Source: Agreia pratensis (GTDB lineage: Bacteria; Actinomycetota; Actinomycetes; Actinomycetales; Microbacteriaceae). From it: 64,000 nucleotides of DNA. Shown here piece after piece: positions 1-10,600 of the stretch. Under the pieces are notes generated by a model that saw nothing but the letters and a program-made list of their open reading frames with translations, was not told the origin of the DNA and made no database searches. The DNA lies in assembly GCF_900177685.1 (NCBI RefSeq), contig NZ_FXAY01000005.1, positions 231,856-295,855 of the forward strand. Direction: 5' to 3'. Positions within the stretch are counted from its first letter, which is position 1, and each line of letters begins with the position of its first letter. A program made the translations under genes and the position numbers.

Positions 1-208
1 GAACGACCAGCAGTCCCAACACTGTCGACACGACCGAGACAGCGATGAGCGCGATCGTCCGCGGTTCGCTGGGCTCGTTCGTTCCCAACACCAGTGACAG
101 AAAGCCGGCGATCACGACCACCACCCAGAGCCCCACCGCCGTGGAGGCCCGCATGGTGCGGAAGTCGGAGACGCCGGCCTGCATGCGCGACTTATCGGCA
201 GGCATCAT
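1..208 (-). CDS. membrane protein, 3' end cut off by the window
   Basis: The reading frame opens at ATG 208-206 (a second ATG is the next codon) and runs off the left edge after 69 codons without a stop. The N-terminus is charged (MMPADKSRMQ), followed by a strongly hydrophobic stretch at about residues 24-36 (LWVVVVIAGFLSL). A short polar loop and a second hydrophobic stretch near residues 52-69 follow, so at least two membrane segments are present. It begins 4 nt after the stop of the upstream hydrolase gene, which suggests co-transcription. I do not recognise the family. Confidence 0.6.
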   Translation of the reverse strand, partial: MMPADKSRMQAGVSDFRTMRASTAVGLWVVVVIAGFLSLVLGTNEPSEPRTIALIAVSVVSTVLGLLVV

Positions 209-212
209 GAGG

Positions 213-1154
213 TCAGCGTACTGGCAGGGATTCGAGGAAGGCTGCGGTGTCGTCCGCGATCGCGGGCGACTGGGTGTGATGCAGGTAGTGCTCGCCGTCG
301 AGAGCGACGACCTGTCCGTGATCGACAGACGCAGCCTGTTTGTCGTGCAGTTCGCGCCAGCCGTCGAGCTCGGCGTCGTTCTTCACGACGAAGAGCAGCA
401 CCGGAAGCGTTGTCGGAAAGGCGAGGTCGCGGGCCGCTCCGAAGTTCGACCTCGAATGATCCATCTCGTCGAGCATTGTCGGCGAGGTCGAGTTACGCGT
501 CGTGAGCAGGCGCATCTGCTCGGCCGTGCGGTCGTCGAAAGGCCCAGGATCGGCGTCACCCGAGATCCACGACAGTGCCCTGATGACGCCGAGGTCTCGC
601 AGCGCGACGAGCCCGTCGGTGGGAATCGGTTCGTCCCAGCCGGGCTGATTGGGAACACTGCTATCGATGCCGACGAACGCGACGAGCTCGTCGGCATACT
701 CGGCGGCGTAGCTGAGGGCGTAGATGCCCGCGATGGAGTGCCCCATCAGCACGTAGCGATCGACTCCAAGCTGCTGCAGTGCCTCATGAACCTCGTGCGC
801 GATGTTCTCCGAGGTGCGCGGACTGTCGGTCTGGTCGCTGAGGCCGGTGCCGAACGGTTCGACCGCAATGACCCGGTACGACCCGTGGAGCTGATCGATC
901 AGAGGCCCGAAGTCGAGACCCGGGGCCGCCGTTCCGAGTCCGGGCAGCAGCACGATCGTCTCGCCGGTTCCCCCGGTGTCGACCACGTTCATCTGCTTGC
1001 CCTCGACGGGAACGAGAGTGCCGTAGCTCGTGATGGCCGCAAGATCGGACTTCGTGGCCACCACGTTCACGATGGACGTGGTGGCGAGAGTCACCACCGG
1101 GATCGCCAGGAGCGCACCAATCGTCAGCAGTGTGATCTTCAGCGGCTTTCGCAC
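213..1154 (-). CDS. membrane-anchored alpha/beta hydrolase
   Basis: This is a 313-aa alpha/beta-hydrolase. An N-terminal hydrophobic helix (about residues 7-30) acts as a signal anchor, so the catalytic domain should face outward. The fold starts near residue 56. An oxyanion-hole style LLPGLG lies at 69-74, the nucleophile elbow GHSIAG puts the catalytic Ser at 140, and a late GEH near residue 288 is the likely catalytic His. The start is a GTG preceded by GAGGA at suitable spacing. The substrate cannot be told from sequence. The next gene begins 4 nt after the stop. The upstream gap of about 120 bp carries a short palindrome. Confidence 0.85.
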   Translation of the reverse strand: MRKPLKITLLTIGALLAIPVVTLATTSIVNVVATKSDLAAITSYGTLVPVEGKQMNVVDTGGTGETIVLLPGLGTAAPGLDFGPLIDQLHGSYRVIAVEPFGTGLSDQTDSPRTSENIAHEVHEALQQLGVDRYVLMGHSIAGIYALSYAAEYADELVAFVGIDSSVPNQPGWDEPIPTDGLVALRDLGVIRALSWISGDADPGPFDDRTAEQMRLLTTRNSTSPTMLDEMDHSRSNFGAARDLAFPTTLPVLLFVVKNDAELDGWRELHDKQAASVDHGQVVALDGEHYLHHTQSPAIADDTAAFLESLPVR

Positions 1155-1257
1155 GACATCCTCGTTTCGGGGTGTGCCGACGCGGCTGTCGCGCGGCTAC
1201 ACCTCAAGCCAAGCGAACGCCGGCGTAACCCGGAAGTGCCGCGATGTCATGTCCCCT

Positions 1258-1273
1258 CGTGACACATGTCACG
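1258..1273. promoter_or_regulatory. 16-bp palindrome CGTGACA-CA-TGTCACG
   Basis: This perfect inverted repeat has 7-bp arms and a 2-nt centre. It sits just downstream of the exporter stop (1277) and about 100 bp upstream of the hydrolase start (1154), both on the minus strand. It could be a dimeric regulator site for the hydrolase or a small hairpin. There is no T-run, so a terminator is less likely. Confidence 0.35.
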
Positions 1274-1276
1274 CCG

Positions 1277-2770
1277 TCAGCGCGAGCCCAGCTCGTCGAA
1301 GTCGTCGACGCCGGCGTCCGCGGCCTCCCGACGGCGAGCACGCAGCGACGGGGCGGCGAGGGCCGCCAGGATGGCGATCACACCGACCCCGGCCGACGCC
1401 CAGAACCCGATGGTGAACGAGTCGTCGGTGGGCGCTCCCTGGGCCGTGACATTCGACGACAGCAGAGCGGCGATCACGGCTGTACCGATGCTGCTGCCGA
1501 TAGTACGGATCACGGTATTGGCGCTGATCGCCTCACTCGTCTGCGAGGCGGGAACGCTCTCGACGATCGCGTTCGACGTGGCAGCGAGCGCCATGCCGAT
1601 GCCGATTCCGGTCAGAATGCCCGAGACCAGGATCTGCCACTCCTCGGCGTGGCCGAGAGCGGGGATGATGAACGCGGCCGCCACGGAGACCCCGCCGACG
1701 ATCATCGGGATCTTCGGTCCGATCTTACGGATCAGGATGCCGGCGGCCACGCCGGACAGCACCATCGCGACGACGGTCGGCAGCAGATAGAGGCCCGACT
1801 CGCTGACCGTCTTGCCGAAGCCGTAGCCGAGCACGCTCGGCAGCTGCAGGAGGGTCGGCACGAGGATGAACGTGCCGAACATGGCGAAGCCGAACGCGAG
1901 CGCCACGATGTGAGCCGTCCACACACCGCGGTGCTGGAACAGGCGCATGTCGATCAGCGGCTCCTTCACCCGCAGCTCGACAAACACGAAGACCACGAGC
2001 GCGACGGCGCCCAGAACGAGCAGCCCCACGGTCTTGCCGTCGCCCCAGCCCCACTTCTGGCCCTCGCCGATGGCGAGCAGCAGGGCGACGAGACCGACAG
2101 ACAGGATGCCGGTGCCCACCAGATCGAGACGGCCCGGTGTGCGCCGGGGCGACTCCGGGATGCCGAAGATCGCACCGAGGAGGGCGATCGCCACGAGGAT
2201 GGCCGGCAGCCAGAACAGCCAGTGCCACGAGAGCGCCTCGACGATGGGGCCGGCGGCGACGATGCCGACGCCCGCTCCGATGCCGAAGATGGCCGAGAGC
2301 AGACCGATGGTCACGCTGACGCGCTCCCTGGGCAGCTCGTCGCGCACGATGCCGATCGAGAGCGGCATCACCGCACCGGCCGCGCCCTGCAGCACGCGGG
2401 CCACGATGAGCACGCCCAGGCTCGGAGCCAGGGCGGCTAGCACGGTGCCGACGAGCAGGAGCGCCAGTACGACGATGATCACCTTGCGCTTGCCGACCAT
2501 GTCGCCGAGTCGACCCAGGATGGGCGTGAGTACCGAGGCGGAGAGCAGGTAGGCCGTGAGAACCCAGCTCGCGTCCGAGGTGGCGACGCCGAGGTCGGAG
2601 CCGATGGTTCCGAGCGCCGGCGCGACGAGCGACTGCAGCACGGCGAACGAAAGTCCTCCGAGCGAGAGAAAGAGCACGATCGCGACCGAGCGGGAACCGG
2701 GGGTCTTCGCGGCTCCCGCTGACTGGGCACTGATAGAGCCCGTGCTCGGGCTGTGGTCGGTGACAAACAT
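1277..2770 (-). CDS. MFS multidrug exporter, DHA2 (14-TM) type
   Basis: This 497-aa transporter has about 14 hydrophobic segments. It carries the major-facilitator loop 2-3 signature LGRLGDMVGKRK near residues 85-96 (L..R.GD..GR.K type) and an N-terminal ASWVLTAYLLSASVLTPI segment typical of DHA2 drug:H+ antiporters. The start is the ATG at 2770, because GAGGAG lies 6 nt upstream. A GTG 21 nt further upstream stays in frame but has no ribosome site. It is divergent from a TetR regulator, the standard layout for a drug-inducible efflux pump. The substrate is unknown. The C-terminus is charged. Confidence 0.9.
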   Translation of the reverse strand: MFVTDHSPSTGSISAQSAGAAKTPGSRSVAIVLFLSLGGLSFAVLQSLVAPALGTIGSDLGVATSDASWVLTAYLLSASVLTPILGRLGDMVGKRKVIIVVLALLLVGTVLAALAPSLGVLIVARVLQGAAGAVMPLSIGIVRDELPRERVSVTIGLLSAIFGIGAGVGIVAAGPIVEALSWHWLFWLPAILVAIALLGAIFGIPESPRRTPGRLDLVGTGILSVGLVALLLAIGEGQKWGWGDGKTVGLLVLGAVALVVFVFVELRVKEPLIDMRLFQHRGVWTAHIVALAFGFAMFGTFILVPTLLQLPSVLGYGFGKTVSESGLYLLPTVVAMVLSGVAAGILIRKIGPKIPMIVGGVSVAAAFIIPALGHAEEWQILVSGILTGIGIGMALAATSNAIVESVPASQTSEAISANTVIRTIGSSIGTAVIAALLSSNVTAQGAPTDDSFTIGFWASAGVGVIAILAALAAPSLRARRREAADAGVDDFDELGSR

Positions 2771-2805
2771 GAATCTCCTCGATGTAAACACTTGCTGACT
2801 TGACG

Positions 2806-2834
2806 AGTATTCACCCGTGGATGATCTTTGTCAA
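2806..2834 (-). promoter_or_regulatory. promoter of the MFS exporter
   Basis: Read on the minus strand: a consensus -35 TTGACA (2834-2829), a 17-nt spacer and -10 AATACT (2811-2806), 36 nt before the exporter ATG. GTAAAC/GTTTAC copies at about 2784-2789 and 2840-2845 and TTGAC/GTCAA copies flank the promoter as inverted half-sites. These are plausible contacts for the divergent TetR protein, though the arms are short and far apart. Confidence 0.65.
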
Positions 2835-2886
2835 CAATCGTTTACTTGAGGCGCGGCGCAGCTACAGTGGAGGCAGGAGTTGATAC

Positions 2887-3543
2887 ATGAGCAGCAAGAC
2901 GACGACGTCGACGGAGCCTTCCGATTTTCCGGCTGATGCCGACGATGAACTGATCCGCTCGGGTCGCGACGCCGCCCTGACTCGGCGCGCACTGGTCCGA
3001 GCCGCGCGCCGACGTTTCGCGACAGACGGCTACCGCGCCACGACCGTTCGACAGATCGCGGCCGATGCGGGAGTGAACGTGGCCCTCATCAACCGCTACT
3101 TCGTGTCGAAAGAGGGCCTGTTCGAGGCGTGCATGCTGCGCACGTCAGACGAACTCGACACCCGAGCATCCAGGCCATCGAAGAGCATCGACGAGGTGAT
3201 CGAACGACTCATCGAACACGTCGTCAACGCACCAGACCGTGACGATCCACTCCAACTCCTGCTTCTCCTGCGGTCTTCGGGAGACGAGAACGCCGACCTG
3301 ATCCGCCGCAGAACCCTGGAGCACTTCACCCGTCAGCTCGCTACGGCAGCGGGCTGGAGGTCCGACGATCCCGACACCGAGGCCATCCTGCTGCGCGCTC
3401 AACTCGCGATCGCTACCTCGCTGGGCGTGGTGATGCTGCGCACCTCGGCTGTAGTAGAGCCCGTGGCATCCGCGAGCGCGCACGAGTTGACGGGCCCCTT
3501 GACCCAGGCGCTGCGGGCACTCCTGGCCCCGATCGGTCACTAG
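2887..3543 (+). CDS. TetR-family transcriptional regulator
   Basis: This 218-aa protein has a TetR HTH at about residues 32-78. The segments RALVRAARRRFATDGY, TTVRQIAADAGVN and LINRYFVSKEGLFEA match helices 1-4 of the family. The C-terminal ligand/dimer domain is all-helical. The ATG has AGGAG 7 nt upstream. It is divergently transcribed from the MFS exporter at 1277-2770, and by family precedent it is probably its repressor and drug sensor. The inducer is unknown. Confidence 0.9.
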   Translation: MSSKTTTSTEPSDFPADADDELIRSGRDAALTRRALVRAARRRFATDGYRATTVRQIAADAGVNVALINRYFVSKEGLFEACMLRTSDELDTRASRPSKSIDEVIERLIEHVVNAPDRDDPLQLLLLLRSSGDENADLIRRRTLEHFTRQLATAAGWRSDDPDTEAILLRAQLAIATSLGVVMLRTSAVVEPVASASAHELTGPLTQALRALLAPIGH

Positions 3544-3662
3544 ACACTCTCCACCTCTCAGCCGAGCCTCGTCGCTGGGATCGTCACGCGTTCGACAGGA
3601 CGAATGGTGGGACACGCCGTGTTCGGGGCCAAGAAACGCCGACCCTGAGACAGTTCGTCCTG

Positions 3663-3692
3663 TTGAACGATCGGCACTGCAGTTCCTACACT
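3663..3692 (+). promoter_or_regulatory. promoter of arr, placed for a leaderless mRNA
   Basis: TTGAAC (3663-3668), an 18-nt spacer and TACACT (3687-3692). The -10 box ends 6 nt before the ATG at 3699, so transcription should begin at or next to the A of the start codon. No ribosome-binding site is present, in agreement with leaderless translation. Confidence 0.65.
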
Positions 3693-3698
3693 GAGCCG

Positions 3699-4109
3699 AT
3701 GAGCGACGTACTCGATCAAGGCCCCTTCTTTCACGGAACAAAGGCCGACCTCCATGTCGGAGACCTCCTGATGGCCGGCTTCAACTCGAACTACCGCCCC
3801 GAGATCGTGATGAACCACATCTATTTCACGGCGTTGCAGAACGGCGCCGGCCTCGCCGCCGAGCTCGCCGCGGGCGACGGCGCCCCACGCGTCTACGAGG
3901 TCGAGCCGACGGGCGCGTTCGAGAACGATCCCAACGTGACCGACAAGAAGTTCCCTGGCAACCCCACGCGGTCTTACCGAAGCACCGAGCCGCTCACGAT
4001 CACCGGCGAGGTCATCGACTGGCCTCGGCTCACCCCCGAGGCTCTGCAGCAGTGGCACGAGAGACTGGCCGCGTTGCGCGCAGACGAACGCGGCGAGATC
4101 ATCAATTGA
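3699..4109 (+). CDS. arr: rifamycin ADP-ribosyltransferase (Arr)
   Basis: This 136-aa protein has the usual Arr length. Arr transfers ADP-ribose from NAD+ to the C23 hydroxyl of rifamycins and inactivates them in the cytoplasm. The family signature FFHGTKADLHVGDLL spans residues 10-24, with His12 the expected NAD-binding histidine. YFTALQNGAGLAAELAAG and the DPNVTDKKFPGNPTRSYR block are also characteristic. An in-frame ATG exists 36 nt upstream, but it would lie inside the promoter, and homology starts just after Met-3699. It is monocistronic and leaderless. It is probably a chromosomal, intrinsic resistance gene, since nothing mobile is next to it. Confidence 0.93.
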   Translation: MSDVLDQGPFFHGTKADLHVGDLLMAGFNSNYRPEIVMNHIYFTALQNGAGLAAELAAGDGAPRVYEVEPTGAFENDPNVTDKKFPGNPTRSYRSTEPLTITGEVIDWPRLTPEALQQWHERLAALRADERGEIIN

Positions 4110-4161
4110 TACGGGCCACCCGACGCGGGTAACACGCACCCTCGAGGAAGGACGAACGTCA

Positions 4162-4386
4162 ATGAACGACCGCAGCAAAGGAACCGAGTCCATTCTGCTC
4201 GCGGTCGCGATCATCAGTTCCTTGGTCGTGATCGCGACGCTGGTGTTCATCTCGCAGGGCAGCGGCAACTTGTTCACCGTGGCCGGTTCCAGCCTCACCA
4301 CGATCGCAGCAGTGATCGCCATAGTGAGATCACGACGAGCCCGAAAGCGTGCAGCCGACGCGGCGTCCGAGGAGCCGAACGCGTAG
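4162..4386 (+). CDS. small two-helix membrane protein
   Basis: This 74-aa protein has two hydrophobic helices (about residues 10-30 and 37-54) and a highly basic then acidic C-terminal tail (RSRRARKRAADAASEEP). AGGAAGGA lies 9 nt upstream of the ATG, so the start is well supported. It stands alone 50 bp after arr. I do not recognise the family and see no catalytic motif. Confidence 0.65.
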   Translation: MNDRSKGTESILLAVAIISSLVVIATLVFISQGSGNLFTVAGSSLTTIAAVIAIVRSRRARKRAADAASEEPNA

Positions 4387-4398
4387 TTCGGTCACGCC

Positions 4399-4569
4399 TC
4401 ACTGAGGTGCGGAGTGCGGCGGCCGCCCGGCGGCAGCGCAGTCGCGGCACCACCAGCCGGTGAAGCGCTCGAGCATCACCAGCTCGCGCGCGGCACCGCA
4501 GGTAGGACAAGGCGGGCTCGCTTCGACGCCGTCGGCATGTTCGGCTGCGCGCGGCTCGGTGTCATCCAT
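4399..4569 (-). CDS. 56-aa zinc-ribbon protein
   Basis: This small gene lies on the minus strand between two longer ones. The protein starts MDDTEPRAAEH and has CPTC at residues 21-24 and CRDC at 41-44, a Cys4 zinc-ribbon spacing (CxxC-N16-CxxC) around LVMLERFTGWW. A TAGACT -10 hexamer (4581-4576) ends 6 nt before the ATG and no ribosome site is present, so the transcript is probably leaderless. It is likely a zinc-binding accessory or regulatory protein; the partner is unknown. Its promoter abuts the terminator hairpin of the GH43 gene. Confidence 0.6.
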   Translation of the reverse strand: MDDTEPRAAEHADGVEASPPCPTCGAARELVMLERFTGWWCRDCAAAGRPPHSAPQ

Positions 4570-4616
4570 GACCGAAGTCTATGCACCGGCTCGGCAGATA
4601 ACAGGGACAGATGCAG

Positions 4617-4648
4617 ACAGGGGGTACCGGCGCACCGGCACCCCCTGT
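4617..4648 (-). terminator. hairpin after the GH43 surface protein gene
   Basis: ACAGGGGGTACCGG, loop CGCA, then CCGGCACCCCCTGT: 14-bp arms with one mismatch. It begins 12 nt past the stop at 4661. There is no clear T-tract, as is common for actinobacterial terminators. Confidence 0.6.
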
Positions 4649-4660
4649 CCACTGTGGTGA

Positions 4661-7600
4661 CTACTGCGTGCGGCGGCGGCGCAGCACGAACACTGCAGCT
4701 CCGGCGATCAGCAGCACGAGTGCTCCAATCCCTGCGAACAGCGCTCCCGAGCCAGTCTGGCTCAGCAGTCCGCCGCCGTCACCGGCCGCGGGAGCCGCAG
4801 GCGTCACGGGCGCGGCAGGCACCGCCTGCACGGTCAGCTTCGCCTCCGCGAGAGCTCCCGACGTGCTTCCCGCAGCGCGCACGGTGTGCTCCCCGGCGGG
4901 TGTCGTGAGCGGGATGCGCACGGTCGCCGTGAAGCGTCCGTCGCTGTCGGCGTCGGCCGCGCCCAGGAACACCGGGTCGGAGAACAGGGTCAGCTCGACC
5001 CGCTCGCCCTCTCCGAATCCACGGCCCGTCACGGTGACCGTGTCGCCCGCGACCACACCCGACGCGCTCAGGGCGATCGAGGCATCCGGTGTGTCGGGGC
5101 CTGAGACGACGACCGACAGCGACCCGGGCGCCGAGGTGTTGCCGGCCACATCGACCGAGCGGTACTCGAGCAACGTCGAGCCGACCGTGTCGAAGCTGAG
5201 CGGCTCGCCGTAGGCGGCCCACTCCCCCGCGTTCCGCCGGTACTCCAGTGCCGCCACTCCGCTGGTCGCATCGGATGCCGACAGCGTCACGACGACGGGC
5301 TGCTCGACCGTGCCGACTGCAGTCGACGGCGAAGCGAGAGCGCTGACGCCCGGCGCCGTGCGGTCGACGGGCAGGCTGAGAGAGCCGACAGACGACTCCA
5401 CCGGAGATCCCCCTACGCTCGCCCGATACTCGAGAGTGCGAGTGCCGTCTTCAGGCAGTGAGACGGGCGCCGTGTAGGCCGTCCACTCGCCGCCGTCGAT
5501 GCGGTACTGCAGGTCTGCCGGCGCATCCGAGCCCAACGTCAGGCTCACGACCGGCGCCGTGCGGTACCAGCCCGCGGAGCCATCCGGTGAGCCCGGGGCG
5601 GTCGTGGCGATCACGCTCGGAGCCTCGGGGTCGACGTCGTCTCCCACGACGACGCGGATCTTCACCGCGGCGTTCTCGGGAGCCAACTCCTCGTCGGCAG
5701 CCATCGCGAACACCGGCAGGCCGGTGGCCGTCCAGTGCACCAGGGCGGCGCGGGCGTGCCTGCGGGGGTCGAACAGACCCGCATCAGTCGCCTCGCCCGG
5801 GTTCGACGAGTCGTTCACGGTTCGCGAGTGGTAGACGATCACGGGGTTGCCGAATTCGTCGACGGTGAACGAGTTGTGGCCCGGGCCCACCTGTCCGGGA
5901 ACGTCGTCGGTCGTGAGCAGCGGGTAGGGGTTCTTCGCCCACGACGCCGGGTTCATCAGGTCGGCCGCAGCATCCGCGGTGAGCACGCCCACGCAGTATT
6001 TGTCGTCGACGGTCGCCGCCGAGAAGGCGATGACGATCTTGCCGTTCTTCTTGATCACGGCCGGGCCCTCGTCGATCGAGTCGCCGTTGTTCTTCTCCCA
6101 CGCCAGGGTCGGCGCGGAGAGCAGAATCGACTGCGAGATCAGCTGATTCGGGTTGGCCGGGTCGATCTCGGCCATGCGCAGCGTCGATCCGATGGCGGGC
6201 TTCTCGGCCCAGACCACGTAGTGCTTGCCGGCCTCCTCGAAGTGCGTCATGTCGAGCGAGAAGCTCGTGAACGCGGAGCCGTCTCCGGCCGCCGCCTTGA
6301 CGTAACCGAGGCTCGTCCAGTTCGCCGGATCGAGTGCGGCGTCTCCGCCGAACTCATCGCCGGTGAACTTGAGCATCGCGGGCCGGATGTCGAAGCCGCT
6401 CGTGCGTCCGGCCGTGAACAGGATGTACCAGTCGTCACCGATCTTCTCGAGCTCGGGTGCCCAGATGTAGCGGTTGAGAGCAGGATCGGTGTTCTCGTGC
6501 CAGATGGTGGACTCAGGTGCGTTCTTCAACCCCTGGATCGTGTCCGCGCTGCGCAGCACGATGCGGTCGTAGCCGTTCGGGTCGTCGGCACGGGTCATCG
6601 GGTAGGAGCCGGTGAAGTAGTACTTGCCGTCGTCTCCGAGGGTGACGTCGGGGTCGGCGCGGCGCTCCACCAGCGGGTCGGGGAAGGACGGTCGCGTGAC
6701 CGTTCCGTCGACCGTGTAGGTACCGGGGGCCGCCGTTTTCAGGGCTGCGAGCTGCTCGGCATTCCAGTCGACGGGCATCGATGAGGTGTCGCCACTCGAG
6801 TACTCGACCGTGGCCGTCTCGGGCAGCGCGGGGGTCTCGCCCTCGCCGATCTTCACGTCACCGAACGACTGCACTCCGGTGTTCACCACGCGCCCGTAGG
6901 TCTTCTGGACGCTCGCGTACTCGGCGGCGGTCACGCCGATGCTCGAGGCTCCGGATGCTCCGGAGGGGAAGTCTCCGGAGCTGTCGGGCGCAGCAGGCGT
7001 GAGCTCTGTGGCCCCCGCCGGCGAGCTGAATGTCACGAAGTCGGAGGTCGTCACCTCGAAGCGCGCCCCACCCTGGGCCGTGTAGCCCACGCGGTAGGCG
7101 CCGATGCCGTTGTCGTACACAGCCGAGACAGCGGTGGCCGAGACGATCGACGGCACGAACGACACGAGACGCTCATTCGTGAACGAGGTCAGGTCGGCCG
7201 CGTCGTACACATAGAGGCGCGACCCCTGACCGTTCTCGATCGCGACCAGACGGAAGGTTCCGTCCGGTGCGCGCAGCAGCACGGGCGGGCCGAACTTCGT
7301 TGCGCCGAGCGTCGGGTAGAGGATCCCGCGACCCTTGTTCAGGCCCGTGTAGTCCCCCTCCGCAGCATCCGGCGACGAAGACGCCGCGAGGTGCAGCACG
7401 TCGGTGCGGTTCGTGTCGCCGTCGACGATGTACGAGCCGATGCGACCGGCATCCTGGGCCAGCACAGAGACAGCGAACTCGCGGGTCGCGGTGAGCTCGC
7501 CCAGCGTGAAGGTCGCCGTGAGGGTGACCGGCTTCTCGGCCGGCGCCCGGGTGACCGAGCCGTCGGCCGCGATCGCTGCCGCATCCGATGTCGCCCACGA

Positions 7601-10600
7601 GACGGCGACCTCGCCGACCGACGTGCGCAGCACAATGTCGTCGCTGACGCGGGTGATGGCCAGGTCGTAGCCGTTCGCAGCCACCGCGAGGTTGTTCTGC
7701 GGGGTATCGGCGAGAACCGTGAACGGGAACTCCCGGGTGATCGTCTTGCCGGCCAGCGTGAGCGTGGCCGTGAGCGTCACGGGCACGTCGCCGTCGACGG
7801 TCGGGCGGGTCACGGTTCCGTCGGTGGCGATCGTGTCGGGCCGGGTCGACGCCCACGTGATGGTCGAGCCGTTGCCACCCCGGGCCGCGAGGTCGCGGTC
7901 GGTCGTGATGGCTCCGGAGCCCGGGTTCAACGCTGCGGCGTCTGCCTCGAGGGCCGCCTGCACGGTGGCGTCGTCGGCCCACGCGTAGTACTCGGCCGAG
8001 ATCGACGCATCGTCGAGCGCGGTCGTCCAGACCTTCACGTCGCGCACTCCGCCCTTGTAGAGGTCGTCGGGGTACGACGACTTGCCGATGTACGACACGA
8101 GGTTCGAGCCGAACTGGCTCACCGTTCGTGTGGTCGCGACCGATCCGATCTTCTTGCCGTTGAAGTAGCCGGTGATGCGGTTCGGCTCGATCACGGTCGT
8201 GTACAGGCCCCAGGCGTTGGATGTCGCGGGTCCCGCGATTCCCTGGCCCGCGTTGGTGGGCGAGATGCCGGCCTCGGTACCCCACGGGGAACCGGGCGAG
8301 CTGCCGTTAGTGATGACCGACTTGAACAGACCGCTCGGGTTTTTGGGATTCAGCAGCCAGTACTGGGCCGGCGGGTTGCTCGCGGAGCCGAAGAACATGG
8401 CCGCGTAGTTTCCGGATGCCCGATCGTTGCGCAGCCAGGTCGAGATGGTCAGGGTGTCGCGGCCGTCGAACAGGCCGGTGGGCAGCTGCACGTACGCTCC
8501 GCTGCTGCTGCTCGAGCCGCCCGGAAGAGCGAGCTCGGGACCGGTCACCTTGGCGCCCGTTCCCTTGATCACACCGTCGTTCCCGTAGGGAGACGAGTCG
8601 GGTACGGTCGTGCCGGATGTCTTCGAGAAGTCGTAGTGCAGACGCAGATCGCCCTGTGCTGCGGCGACCTTGATCGTGGCGGTGACGGCACGGGCGACAC
8701 TCGTCACCTCGCCCTTCACGGTGATCGTCTGCGCGGTGTCGGCGTAGCCGGCCGGAGTCTTCTCCCAGGTGACGGGCAGGTCCTGCTGCGAGCCATCGGC
8801 GAAGACCACCGTGGCTGTCTTCGGCAGAGCCGCCTCGGTGCCGACCTGAGTGGTGAGTGACACGGGCTTCACCTCGGTGACAGCAGGGAGCATCGCGTCG
8901 AAGACCCGCTTCTGCTCCTCTGCCGTGATGGGGAGCACCGTGCCGTGTCGGGGTGCCGGGTTCGGCAGCGTGTAGTTGGCAGGAATGGTCCAGTCCGCAT
9001 CTGCCCCGAGCTTCTTCGAGAAGAGCGGAATGTACTTGCGACCGCTGAACTCATCGACGAAGAGGTAGTAGCCCTCGCCGTTCACGTCACCGGGGTTGGC
9101 CTTGACGATGGTCGGGCCCTCCACGGCTCCCGTTCCCGCGTTCTTGCCGATGCAGCTCTCCTGCAGCGCCCAGGCGCCCGTCGTCGAGGTCTTCGTGGTG
9201 ACGGCGAGCAGATCGGTCGACGTCTCTTCGAACACGTCGAGGCAGCCCATCGACTGCGCCTCGTCTTTCGTGAAGCGGTGGTAGGTGTCGCCCTCCTTGA
9301 TCACGGTGCTGTCGATGCGCGAGACACCCGTGTTCTGCCAAACCTTCGCCTCGGTGAACGTCTGGAAGTCGCGCGTCGTGGCGTACATCATGACGTTCGG
9401 CGCAGAACCGGTGTGGTTGGGGTCGTCGGCCGCGTAGATCTTCGACGCCCAGAACACGACGTAGGCACCGAGCGATTCGTCGTAGAACGCCTCGGGCGCC
9501 CAGGTGTTTCCTGCCGTGTCGGGCGAGACCTGCACGTGGCGCTGCTCAGACCAGTTCACGAGGTCGGTCGACTCCCACACCTCGATGAACTTGCTGCCGG
9601 TGCGCTGCGAAGCGTCCCAGCTCGTGCCGCCGCCGATCGAGAGATCGGTGGCGATCATGTAGAACTTGTCGCCCTCGGGAGAGCGCACGATGAACGGGTC
9701 GCGCAGGCCCGTGGTGCTCTTCGTCGACGTGATGGCGGGCTTGCCGCCGTTCAGGGCGAGCCAGTTGCGAGCGTCGTTGCCGGTGCTGGCTCCGAAGTAG
9801 ATCTTCTCGCCGGCGACGCTGTCACCGGTGAAGTAGCTGAACAGGTACGACTCGTACTCCTGCTTCGCCGGCAGGGCGGGAACGGTCGCCGTGAAAGTGC
9901 GCGTCAGAGTGGCCTCGCCCTTGGTGGCCGTCGCCGTGAGGGTGACGGATGCCGCGGGGTCGCCGTGTGCCGGGCGCGAGACGACGCCGTCGGTGGCGAT
10001 TCGGGCCGCGTCGTTCGACGCCCACGAGACAGAGACGCCAGAGACGCTGGATGCGGGCAGAGTGAGGTTTCCGCGCACGTCGTCGAGGCCGTGCACGACG
10101 ATCGCGTCGAGCGCGGACTGGGCCGCGTCGCCGTCGGGCGAGGCTGTGGCCACGACGGTGACGGGAATGGTGCGGGTCACGGTGGCGGCACCGGCCGTGA
10201 TTGTGGCGGTCAGATCGACCTTCTCCGTGGATGTCGTGCGAGTCACGGTTCCGCTTGCCGAGACGACGGCCGGGTTCGACGACGCCCACGTGATGGTCGA
10301 CTTCGCCGGGCCGGTAGCCGGCAGCGAGAGGTTACCCGTAACGGCGGAGACGTCGCCGAGCGAGCTCTCGGCCCAGGCTGCGTCGGAGGTCGCGAGCGCG
10401 GTCGCAGACTGCGTTGTCAGCTCGCCGATCTCGCTCGTCGACAGTGCGCGGTTGTAGATGCGGAAGTCGCCGATGAGGCCCTTGAAGGAGTTGTCATCCG
10501 CGTAGGCCGAACGACCGATGTAGTTGCGGTTGGTCTTTCCTGCACCGATCTGGGCCGGGGTCACGGTAACTCCGGTGTTCTGCATGACCTGGGTGCCGTT

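Noticed and set aside
45..1262. Long plus-strand open frame opposite the hydrolase
   Set aside because: Antisense frame opened by GC-biased codons; composition is Arg/Gly/Asp/His-rich with no domain, and the minus-strand frame has a clear hydrolase fold.
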